Source: Macrostomum hystrix (Eukaryota; Platyhelminthes; Macrostomidae). Taken from it: 64,000 bases of DNA. Shown in pieces: positions 34,694-45,017 of this stretch. The position numbers were made by a program, and so were the translations under genes. Each line of letters begins with the position of its first letter. Position 1 is the stretch's first letter. The stretch spans positions 13,104,001-13,168,000 of the forward strand of contig CATNEN010000001.1 in the NCBI GenBank assembly GCA_950097015.1, written 5' to 3'. The notes below the pieces were generated by a model. That model worked only from the letters and a program-made list of their open reading frames with translations, was not told the origin of the DNA and did no database searches.

Positions 34694-35895
34694 GTGGAAT
34701 CTGTTGCCAACGACAGTGATTAGATTGTTGTCTTGTTTTTCTGTTTGCCATTTCTGTTAAGGCTTAGTTCAAATAGGATCGGCCGTTAGATGCAACTCAC
34801 CGTACCAATAGTAGTAGGATGCGCAAAGTCTTGTTGCCGTGTCCATCGTCTGCCTTTTCTGTCAACGTGACTTTGCTTGGCCAAGCGCAATGCTAGCGAC
34901 TTATATGAAATTCATAGATTGCACGATTCTTGAGTTACATATTTATTGAGTGTTTCCAAACGCTCCCTCGTGTCTCTATATCGTTTCTTATTTGTATTTT
35001 GTTCAACAATAAACTTCCTCTTCGCTTAATTATTGCCTGCTGATTGTGGTATTTTGTCTTGTAGAATTGGCAATATGATGACGCACTGTTATGCAGCCTT
35101 TAGTAAGGACAGTTTTAGCCCGTGCTCAGTCAATATGATACACATTATATTTGTTATTCAGATGGCGGTTACAGTAAAATGCGTCATTCCTAATCGCCTG
35201 ATGTCGCATGATTCAATGGAATTAAATAATTCTTTTACGGTAGCTCTCTTTGTGTCTATGCTGGGTGGTTGGTTGTTGCTGTCCATTTCCCTCTATCTAT
35301 CTTTATTCAAATTCAAGCTGCATAAAGCAAATAACTCACACAAATTCAACGTTGCTTACTGCTAGGTGGTTTCCTTGTGTTTTTCGTCTTGTAATAATTT
35401 TGCTGAAGATGTTCTCATTTTTTTGTTCTTACCTTAAACCAGTTGACGATTTCTAAGCTGTCATTGTGTTAGCCAATGCTCTGTTATCACTAAGTCTTAG
35501 CTCTGAATTATTTCACTAATACCGAATCGCTTTAGCTGCTGTCGTTGCTATGACAAAAAGACTCAAATAACTAAAGAAAAAACTATTAAAAAATATAATG
35601 GAGACTATCCGCTGCCAAGACGGACGGCTAACCATTAGTGAAAGTTATAAACTTTCTAATTTTGTTTGCTGGTAGATTTTTTTGTTACTTTCTTTGATAT
35701 TGTACCCTTTTGTCTATGGTTTCCGGCATTCATACCTGCGGTAACAATTTAATTGTTTGTCGGCTTTTTTCGATTGTTGCCGGATTTCAGACGAATGTAT
35801 TTGGCTATCAAAACAAGGAACAACAATAGCAACACGGCGAAAGTGTTTCATAGTCACAAAAAGTTCTTAAGAACAAACCGATCGAATCAATTGTT
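34694..35895. other. 3' flank of COPB2 copy 2 and AT-rich spacer
   Basis: The COPB2 3' UTR runs to about 35030. The rest is AT-rich with no supported gene; a 110-codon frame here lacks an ATG start and a recognisable domain. Confidence 0.5.
35008..35013 (+). terminator. PolyA signal, COPB2 copy 2
   Basis: AATAAA 315 bp after the stop codon, at a distance similar to that in copy 1 although the UTR sequences are unrelated. Confidence 0.6.
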
Positions 35896-37312
35896 TTACT
35901 TTCCGTAAAAGTTGAATGTGCAGTTGTGGAACTGACCACCACAGAGGCTTCTCGGCAGGTCTTGGCCGCCCTCGGGTGCTTTCATCAGCTCGCCTCTATC
36001 AGACCCAGTTGTCACACTTTCGATGGTGGATTCCGCATCGTCGTCAATCTTGGTGACTTTGGACCCATAGGCAGCCACACAAGCGCTCATTCGGGCCACA
36101 CAGTCCATGTCTCGCCGCTTGTATACATCCACTGAGCTCGAATTCTTGTGTCCCGTCATTAGTGTAATCGCTTGATTATCGAAACCGGCCTTGGCCAAAC
36201 AGTTCACCTAAGTTTCAGCAGTTGGGTAAGACAGTATTCTTACAGTTTTACTGAAGTGAGTAGGCCATGCGATCTTTACTCACCGTGGTTACTCGCACAC
36301 AATGGTTGGTGTACTTCCGCTGCAGAGCCAGACACGCACTCAGATTCTTCATGAAGTCTCCAAGTGAATCTTTGCCGAGTCGTTGGCAGGCTGAGAAGCC
36401 AGACTTATTGAGCCTTGGGAACAACACCTCACATCCATTCGGTAGTTGAGAGACGTACATTTTAAAGGCTTCGACGGGACAAACAGTTTTGTCTTGCACG
36501 CTGTACATCCGAGCTAACTTGAGATCCTTGAATGCCTTCTCGTTCAACGACGCTTTAACATTTTTCGACAGCATGGCGACAGCGACGCGTACAAACTCCG
36601 TACCTCCTTCTGACACTATCTCAAAACATCCAGGTGTCAACTCTCTCAGATTTTCTCGGCCTCGCAGTGCGAAATGGAGCAGAACGTTGAAAATGTTTTC
36701 GTCCTGCAGTTTACGAAGGGACGTTCGGTCAAAGTATGCGCGAATTGTTTGCATGTCGTCCTCGGAAATAGCTTCGTATTTGTCTACCTTCTCGACGTGT
36801 CCTTCCATGTACATTTTCACCATGGCGACAAGAACGCCATTGCAACGCTTGAAGGCTTCTCCGGTAACGATGTTCACCTGGCGATTAACGGACGGGGATT
36901 GCAGGTGGCGTTGAATAGCCGCACGAAAACAGATGAGAGACTTTGGCGCATAGTAAGTTCCATCCTGCTTTCGAAGGGATGAATAGAAAAGCCTCAGATA
37001 ATCGTTCAAAAATCGATCCGGAACACGCTCAAACTCCTGGCAGAGCCCCTTCTCGTTGAGGAACTGTCGGAACCTTGCCACGTGAAGCTTCCGTTGCGTC
37101 TCGGTCGATTTCGGCACTGAGTCACTCTCAAGTCGGTCCAACGTTTCCAGATCTTCGCTACGTAGCTCAGGCAGCCCGTTGGAACTGGACGACACATCCA
37201 GGTTGTCCATCTCCAGAACGTAGCGCGTGCTCGACTCTCGGGTGACAAAAGCCAACTCGTCCGTGGAGAGTCCACATATTTCTCCGCCAGGAATGTTTGC
37301 GTAGCGAATCAT
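35896..37312 (-). CDS. Crypton-type tyrosine recombinase (DUF3504-like), 446 aa
   Basis: Two exons on the minus strand: 36284-37312 and 35896-36207, joined in phase 0 across a 76-bp GT-AG intron. The ATG at 37312 is chosen; the frame is open slightly further upstream but without an ATG. The catalytic tetrad of tyrosine recombinases is visible: Arg in FALRGRENLREL, HCVR just before the splice, the TGHK motif and the Tyr in SSVDVYKRR. An N-terminal SAM-like core-binding region is suggested around KLHVARFRQFLNEKGL. This matches Crypton recombinases and the DUF3504 domain domesticated from them. The frame is intact. It could be a live or recent Crypton or a host gene; Cryptons lack inverted repeats, so flanks do not decide. 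The catalytic Tyr lies in exon 2, so activity needs splicing. Confidence 0.8.
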
Positions 37313-37469
37313 AGCTACTTTTCCTATTTGCACTCCGAATAGGAGAATTAATTCAAGCTCAAAATCAACTTGAGAATTAACTCATGGCAGCCAGGCTAGC
37401 TGTCTTCACTGTCCTTTAAATTTACCATAAACGATTAATTATCTCTACAACCCTTTCATTTAGAGAGCG
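37313..37469. promoter_or_regulatory. Region upstream of the recombinase start
   Basis: A short AT-rich stretch between the recombinase ATG and the Gypsy fragment. It presumably holds the recombinase promoter; no clear core motif was found. Confidence 0.25.
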
Positions 37470-38108
37470 ACGCCCCCAGCCGGTGATCGCCACCGCCCAG
37501 CTGGCTGAACAACTGCCCTTAGTCGCTGCTGCGCAACACCGCCGCGACGACAGACGTCGACCCATCCGACATCCACCCTCTGACGAGCAACACGACTTGT
37601 GTTTCTTCCATCGCAAGTTCGGTGCCAAGGCCCGCCGTTGCGAGCCACCCTGCAAGTTCCAGGGAAACGGCCAGGCCGGTCGTCAATAAACACCTCGACG
37701 ACCGGCGAGAACAACAATCTTTTGCTTATCCCGGACATACACACAGGTCGGCGTTTCCTAGTGGATACCGGTGCAGAAGTGAGTCTTTTTCCTGCATCCG
37801 GGGTTGATGCGCGTACAATCACCCCGGGACCACCGCTCCTCGCCGCCAACGGCAGCCCGATCCGTACATTTGGCAGTCGCACCATCACTCTCGACCTTGG
37901 CGTTCGAACCTGCACCTGGCCTTTCATTCTTGCCGAAGTGTCGCGCCCCCTCATCGGCGCTGATTTCCTGTTACACCACGGACTGTTGGTCGACTTACCT
38001 AACCGCCGCCTGCTGGACTCCCACTCACTGGCCAGCACACATCTGCTCCTCGGTTGCGGCACAGCACCTCGGCTGGCGGCCGCCGTCGCCCGCGAGTTAG
38101 TTAGTTAG
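37470..38108 (+). pseudogene. Ty3/Gypsy Gag end and protease fragment
   Basis: The first part reads DLCFFHRKFGAKARRCEPPC, a cysteine-rich Gag end typical of Ty3/Gypsy elements in several invertebrates. One frame on (from about 37690) comes an aspartic protease: RRFLVDTGAEVSLFP with the DTGA catalytic motif and later PLIGADFLLHHGLLVD. The frame ends at 38108 and no reverse transcriptase follows: the 28-bp satellite starts at once. The frame step between Gag and protease may be programmed or decay. It is an isolated fragment of an element that was truncated or replaced by satellite. Confidence 0.82.
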
Positions 38109-38164
38109 TTCTGATCCTCTACAATATACTCAAATGGCAACCTTCGTTGCACAGTCCTCTTTCA

Positions 38165-41100
38165 GTTCAAGCTTTTCTGGAGTCCACTTCAAGGACAAGC
38201 TTTGCTGGAGTTGTCTTCAAGGACAGGCTTTGCTGGAGTTGTCTTCAAGGACAAGCTTTGCTGGAGTTGTCTTCAAGGACAAGCTTTGCTGGAGTTGTCT
38301 TCAAGGACAAGCTTTGCTGGAGTTGTCTTCAAGGACAGGCTTTGCTGGAGTTGTCTTCAAGGACAGGCTTTTCTGGAGTCCACTTCAAGGACAAGCTTTG
38401 CTGGAGTTGTCTTCAAGGACAGGCTTTGCTGGAGTTGTCTTCAAGGACAAGCTTTGCTGGAGTTGTCTTCAAGGACAAGCTTTGCTGGAGTTGTCTTCAA
38501 GGACAGGCTTTGCTGGAGTCCACTTCAAGGACAAGCTTTGCTGGAGTTGTCTTTAAGGACAGGCTTTGCTGGAGTCCACTTCAAGGACAAGCTTTTCTGG
38601 AGTCCACTTCAAGGACAAGCTTTGCTGGAGTTGTCTTCAAGGACAGGCTTTGCTGGAGTTGTCTTCAAGGACAAGCTTTGCTGGAGTCCACTTCAAGGAC
38701 AAGCTTTGCTGGAGTTGTCTTCAAGGACAGGCTTTGCTGGAGTTGTCTTCAAGGACAGGCTTTGCTGGAGTCCACTTCAAGGACAAGCTTTGCTGGAGTC
38801 CACTTCAAGGACAAGCTTTGCTGGAGTTGTCTTCAAGGACAAGCTTTGCTGGAGTCCACTTCAAGGACAAGCTTTGCTGGAGTTGTCTTCAAGGACAGGC
38901 TTTGCTGGAGTTGTCTTCAAGGACAGGCTTTGCTGGAGTTGTCTTCAAGGACAGGCTTTGCTGGAGTTGTCTTCAAGGACAGGCTTTGCTGGAGTTGTCT
39001 TCAAGGACAAGCTTTGCTGGAGTTGTCTTCAAGGACAAGCTTTGCTGGAGTTGTCTTCAAGGACAAGCTTTGCTGGAGTTGTCTTCAAGGACAGGCTTTG
39101 CTGGAGTTGTCTTCAAGGACAAGCTTTGCTGGAGTTGTCTTCAAGGACAGGCTTTGCTGGAGTTGTCTTCAAGGACAAGCTTTGCTGGAGTTGTCCCAAG
39201 GACAAGCTTTGCTGGAGTTGTCCCAAGGACAAGCTTTGCTGGAGTTGTCTTCAAGGACAAGCTTTGCTGGAGTTGTCTTCAAGGACAAGCTTTGCTGGAG
39301 TTGTCTTCAAGGACAAGCTTTGCTGGAGTTGTCCCAAGGACAAGCTTTGCTGGAGTTGTCTTCAAGGACAAGCTTTGCTGGAGTTGTCTTCAAGGACAAG
39401 CTTTGCTGGAGTTGTCTTCAAGGACAAGCTTTGCTGGAGTTGTCTTCAAGGACAGGCTTTGCTGGAGTTGTCTTCAAGGACAGGCTTTGCTGGAGTTGTC
39501 CCAAGGACAAGCTTTGCTGGAGTTGTCTTCAAGGACAAGCTTTGCTGGAGTTGTCTTCAAGGACAGGCTTTGCTGGAGTTGTCTTCAAGGACAAGCTTTG
39601 CTGGAGTTGTCTTCAAGGACAAGCTTTGCTGGAGTTGTCTTCAAGGACAGGCTTTGCTGGAGTTGTCTTCAAGGACAGGCTTTGCTGGAGTTGTCTTCAA
39701 GGACAAGCTTTGCTGGAGTCCACTTCAAGGACAAGCTTTGCTGGAGTTGTCTTCAAGGACAAGCTTTGCTGGAGTTGTCTTCAAGGACAGGCTTTGCTGG
39801 AGTTGTCCCAAGGACAAGCTTTGCTGGAGTTGTCTTCAAGGACAAGCTTTGCTGGAGTTGTCTTCAAGGACAGGCTTTGCTGGAGTCCACTTCAAGGACA
39901 AGCTTTGCTGGAGTTGTCTTCAAGGACAGGCTTTGCTGGAGTCCACTTCAAGGACAAGCTTTGCTGGAGTTGTCTTCAAGGACAGGCTTTGCTGGAGTTG
40001 TCTTCAAGGACAAGCTTTGCTGGAGTTGTCTTCAAGGACAGGCTTTGCTGGAGTTGTCTTCAAGGACAAGCTTTGCTGGAGTTGTCTTCAAGGACAGGCT
40101 TTGCTGGAGTTGTCTTCAAGGACAGGCTTTGCTGGAGTTGTCTTCAAGGACAGGCTTTGCTGGAGTTGTCTTCAAGGACAAGCTTTGCTGGAGTTGTCTT
40201 CAAGGACAAGCTTTGCTGGAGTTGTCTTCAAGGACAAGCTTTGCTGGAGTTGTCTTCAAGGACAGGCTTTGCTGGAGTTGTCTTCAAGGACAGGCTTTGC
40301 TGGAGTTGTCTTCAAGGACAGGCTTTGCTGGAGTTGTCTTCAAGGACAAGCTTTGCTGGAGTTGTCCCAAGGACAAGCTTTGCTGGAGTTGTCTTCAAGG
40401 AAAAGCTTTGCTGGAGTTGTCTTCAAGGACAGGCTTTGCTGGAGTTGTCTTCAAGGACAAGCTTTGCTGGAGTTGTCTTCAAGGATAAGCTTTGCTGGAG
40501 TTGTCTTCAAGGACAGGCTTTGCTGGAGTTGTCTTCAAGGACAAGCTTTGCTGGAGTTGTCTTCAAGGACAGGCTTTGCTGGAGTTGTCTTCAAGGACAA
40601 GCTTTGCTGGAGTTGTCCCAAGGACAAGCTTTGCTGGAGTTGTCTTCAAGGACAGGCTTTGCTGGAGTTGTCTTCAAGGACAAGCTTTGCTGGAGTTGTC
40701 TTCAAGGACAAGCTTTGCTGGAGTTGTCTTCAAGGACAAGCTTTGCTGGAGTTGTCTTCAAGGACAGGCTTTGCTGGAGTTGTCTTCAAGGACATACTTT
40801 GCTGGAGTCCACTTCAAGGACAAGCTTTGCTGGAGTCGTCTTCAAGGACAAGCTTTGCTGGAGTTGTCTTCAAGGACAAGCTTTGCTGGAGTTGTCTTCA
40901 AGGACAGGCTTTGCTGGAGTTGTCTTCAAGGACAAGCTTTGCTGGAGTTGTCTTCAAGGACAAGCTTTGCTGGAGTTGTCTTCAAGGACATACTTTGCTG
41001 GAGTCCACTTCAAGGACAAGCTTTGCTGGAGTTGTCTTCAAGGACAAGCTTTGCTGGAGTCCACTTCAAGGACATACTTTGCTGGAGTCCACTTCAAGGA

Positions 41101-41550
41101 CAAGCTTTGCTGGAGTTGTCTTCAAGGAAAAGCTTTGCTGGAGTTGTCTTCAAGGACAAGCTTTGCTGGAGTCGTCTTTAAGGACAGGCTTTGCTGGAGT
41201 TGTCTTCAAGGAAAAGCTTTGCTGGAGTTGTCTTCAAGGACAAGCTTTGCTGGAGTCCACTTCAAGGACAAGCTTTGCTGGAGTTGTCTTCAAGGAAAAG
41301 CTTTGCTGGAGTTGTCTTCAAGGAAAAGCTTTGCTGGAGTTGTCTTCAAGGACATACTTTGCTGGAGTCCACTTCAAGGACAAGCTTTGCTGGAGTTGTC
41401 TTCAAGGAAAAGCTTTGCTGGAGTTGTCTTCAAGGACAAGCTTTGCTGGAGTCGTCTTTAAGGACAAGCTTTGCTGGAGTCCACTTCAAGGACAGGCTTA
41501 GCTGGAGTCGTCTTCACGGACAGGCTTAGCGGGTCCTAGTTGTCTTCAAG
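38165..41550 (+). repeat. 28-bp satellite, about 120 units
   Basis: Tandem units of CAAGGACAAGCTTTGCTGGA + GTTGTCTT, with variants (GGACAGG, GTCCACTT for GTTGTCTT, a 27-bp unit GTTGTCC, GGAAAAG, GGACATAC toward the right end). Most units contain a HindIII site. The unit has no stop codon in any plus frame, so three overlapping plus frames of up to about 1,100 codons stay open. These look like by-products of the repeat, not genes. Confidence 0.97.
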
Positions 41551-41979
41551 CGTCGATTAAGTCTACATAACGAGCCTCTTATGCATCAGAGTTTACACTG
41601 CATCCAACTGATCAAACAACTAATACGTGCTCACAGCAGATGAGCACAGTCATGTTAGAAATACGCAAAAGTGTTACAGGCCCCAGGCCGAGCATTTCAG
41701 TTATGTTGTCAAACTGCGCAAAAACAACTTTTAAGGACTCGACTAGCGAAACAAACGGACGCAAATGGACCAAGAGCCAACCCGCCGAGCTGTGTGAAAC
41801 TCTCGGCATTCGGCCAGCCAATGAGTGACGTCCGGAGCGGAAAAGGCCGTATTTTACCGCATACGACTTGATGTCTACATTAGATCAGCTACGGCTATTC
41901 CTTAATTCTCTCTTGAAATCTCTGCTATCTTGTACAGCACTCAAGAACGCTTTAGAGCATCAACTGGGACACCACAGCA
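41551..41979. promoter_or_regulatory. Upstream flank of netrin
   Basis: About 430 bp between the satellite and the netrin ATG. It probably contains the promoter and 5' UTR. No TATA box at a convincing position; no other feature seen. Confidence 0.3.
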
Positions 41980-44378
41980 ATGCCCACATTGATCAAACAC
42001 ATCTTGTCTGCGCTGCTGATCATAATTGTGCTGGAAACAGCCGGTTCGTCAGAGACTCATCCCGCGTTCAACCAGCCGGAGTTGGCCTGCTATCAGGTCG
42101 CTAACGGCGCCAACACCGGCGAAGATCGCAAAGCGAAGTACTGCGAGCCTTCGTTCGAGAACCTGGCTGTGAATCGGCAGATTGTTGCCAGCAGCACCTG
42201 CGGCGATCCACCGTTGCGCATCTGTCGACGCGATCCTCGAGTGCCAGCAGCCCCGTCGCTGTGCGAATTGTGCGACTCCGGGCAGGCCAAGTTGCGGCAC
42301 CCGGCCGCGCACTTGACCGACTATCACGTACACAGCAGCTGCTGGATATCCGGTCACGTGTCTGTTAATAATCCCATTGTGAATCTGACCCTCAGCCTAG
42401 GTAAGAAGCACACCATTTATTACGTCAGCCTGACCGACTGTGGCATGGGGCTGCCCGACTCCATCGAGGCCTACAAATCGGCTGACTTTGGCTCCACCTG
42501 GCAGCTGTGGCACCTGTTCTCCAGCAACTGCAGCGGCGACTATCCAGAACGTCGCGCAGGGTTCTCCTATCAGTTTGGCGGTGTTATCGGTCAGTGAGAA
42601 ATAGGGGGCGTCGGATTTTTAATCGAATTCATTGACCTAATTGTCTTGAACCCTGCAGGTCCCCGCGAAGTGGTCTGCAGCGATACGAGCGAGCTGGAGG
42701 CCCCAGAGCCCGTTGAGCCTCAGCAGCGCATTGTGCTGAGCTTCAGTACTAACTTCAAGCGAGCCTCGCCACTAGGCGGGCACGACCGAGATCCGGTCAT
42801 CGCGGACTGGATGCTCGCCACCGACATTCGACTCGTCCTTCATCGCCGTCGAAGGCGTCGTCAATGGCATCGGCTAGACTTGAAGGATTCTGTCAGTGAC
42901 GACGACGCCTTCGCGTTTGCCAACATCGATGTCGGCGGTCGATGCTTCTGCAACGGGCACGCGGCGCGCTGTCAGCCAGCCGTGTCGAGCGGAGGCTCCG
43001 CTGCGGCATCGAAATGCGACTGCCAGCACGGCACTGAGGGCGAGGACTGCGAGCGATGCCGGCCGTTCTGGGTGGACCTGCCATGGCGGCGAGGCACGCC
43101 GGAACAGCCGACGCAGTGCCGCCGTGAGTTTTTTCCGAGTGATTCCGAACGCTTTTGAAGTGTTCTGGATTCATATTGCTTGTATTCGTATTCGACTTGA
43201 AGGTCGGGGGTTCGATTCCTGACTTCACTGGAATAATCTGTGTCTTAATTGTAGCGTGAAATTCACACAGCTGTCAAATGGGTACCAGCATCAGTCGATT
43301 GGGGCAGGCGTAATCAATAATTATTAATTATACTTCTACCTCATTTTTGCACAACAAAGCGAGTTTAAATTCAAAGACTACTAGAATGACGCAATACTTT
43401 TGATTGGTTAGAAAATTGCGCGTTTTTTATTGCTATGGTTCTTCTACGAGGATTTTTGTCTACGGCCTTAAACGTATTAATGCAATGATTTTTACTCTAA
43501 TAGAATATAAGGTAACCTTTAATTAGGATAGACAGATGGTGACTTCCTGTTCGAAAACTTCTTAAAAATATGTATTTCTATGCAAATATTCGTTAATTTT
43601 TTTGATGTTGAACAGAAAATTTATGAGAAGATTATTTGGTCGATTTTATGGCGGATGATGGGATATTTCGGGAGTTGCGGAAGAAAGAGAAAGTTGTGGT
43701 AGCTGAAAAGTTGTTATATCGCGTGACTTATGAAAATTGGCAATCGGTTTTGGAATAGCGTGCCATTGAAGATGGCATTCCGGCAGGAATGTGCCAAAAT
43801 CACTTCATGTTGCCTAGGGAATAATTGCATTTTCCGAAGTCTATTTGATCATCAACCAATCCAAAAATGGCGGTTAAGAAATTCAAATAAATGAAAATGA
43901 AACTGCTTAAAAAGCTCTAGCTAGGTAGGATGACTTATTTTATGGTGCAGGTAAATTGCTGCTTTCAAAAGGTATCGACTGTGCCTCATAAGAGCATTCA
44001 GTGCCCAAGGGCATGAGAATACCACAAGGTATTAGGACTATAAGGTCTAGGCTAAGATTCTAGTTTGCATTTTTGTGTCTTAGTGCGAAGAAAAATACTA
44101 ATGAAACTTTGAGATAATGGGTTGTGTGTGACTGCGGATTGTTAATTCCTTTTTTTCTTCACTGTATTACTCAGTTTCACACTGAGTTCTGTGTGAGCGA
44201 AACTTTCTTTAAGTGCATTATGACTGAGCTAGTTAGTCAGTTAGTTAGTTAGTTAGTTAGTCAGTTAGTTAGTTAGTCAGTTAGTTAGTTAGTTAGTTAG
44301 TCAGTTAGTTAGTTAGTCAGTTAGTTAGTTAGTTAGTCAGTTAGTTAGTTAGTTAGTCAGTTAGTCAGTTAGTTAGTC

Positions 44379-44409
<31 letters not shown>

Positions 44410-44426
44410 CAGTTAGTTAGTTAGTC

Positions 44427-44457
<31 letters not shown>

Positions 44458-44458
44458 C

Positions 44459-44491
<33 letters not shown>

Positions 44492-44981
44492 TTTACTTAG
44501 TTAGTCAGTCAGTTAGTTAGTTAGTTAGTTATTTACTTAGTTAGTCAGTTAGTTAGTTAGTTAGTTAGTTAGTAAGTTAGCTAGTTACGAGTAGTTAGCT
44601 AGTTAAAGTTAGTCAACTTGTCAAGGTTGATGGTTAAATAAATTGATTGATATCTAGGCAATCGCATGGCAGACGTATCGCTAGCCTGACACTATAATAA
44701 GAGGGACATGAAGTTCCCCACCCGAAGCAGCAAACGAGTATAGTAAAGACTGCACTCCACTCTCTGATCTCTCTCTCCGTCCCAGTCTCGGCGTGTTCTT
44801 GCTCAAAGATTATTTAGGAGGCAAAGTCGGCCCTCTGAGCTGCGGTTAGGAACACGGCAAGCCGGGCTTGCCAGATGAAGAGTTTGTGCTAGAGAGAGTG
44901 TTAGTGTCTGAGTGTGTCCCTTGCAAGCAGCATCTTCAAATCCAAAGTCAGGAATTCTTTGACTTTACTAGCGCCAGGCAA

Positions 44982-45017
<36 letters not shown>

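Noticed and set aside
35033..35365. 110-codon plus-strand frame after COPB2 copy 2
   Set aside because: Begins at TTG, not ATG, shows no recognised domain and overlaps the 3' flank of COPB2.
38147..41529. Frames of about 1,100 codons in the 28-bp satellite as protein-coding genes
   Set aside because: All three forward frames are open at once because the repeat unit lacks stops; the sequence is a simple tandem array without a start context or domain.
44650..44900. Solo LTR in netrin intron 2
   Set aside because: The composition is suggestive, but there is no second copy, no target duplication and no clear TG...CA ends in the window.
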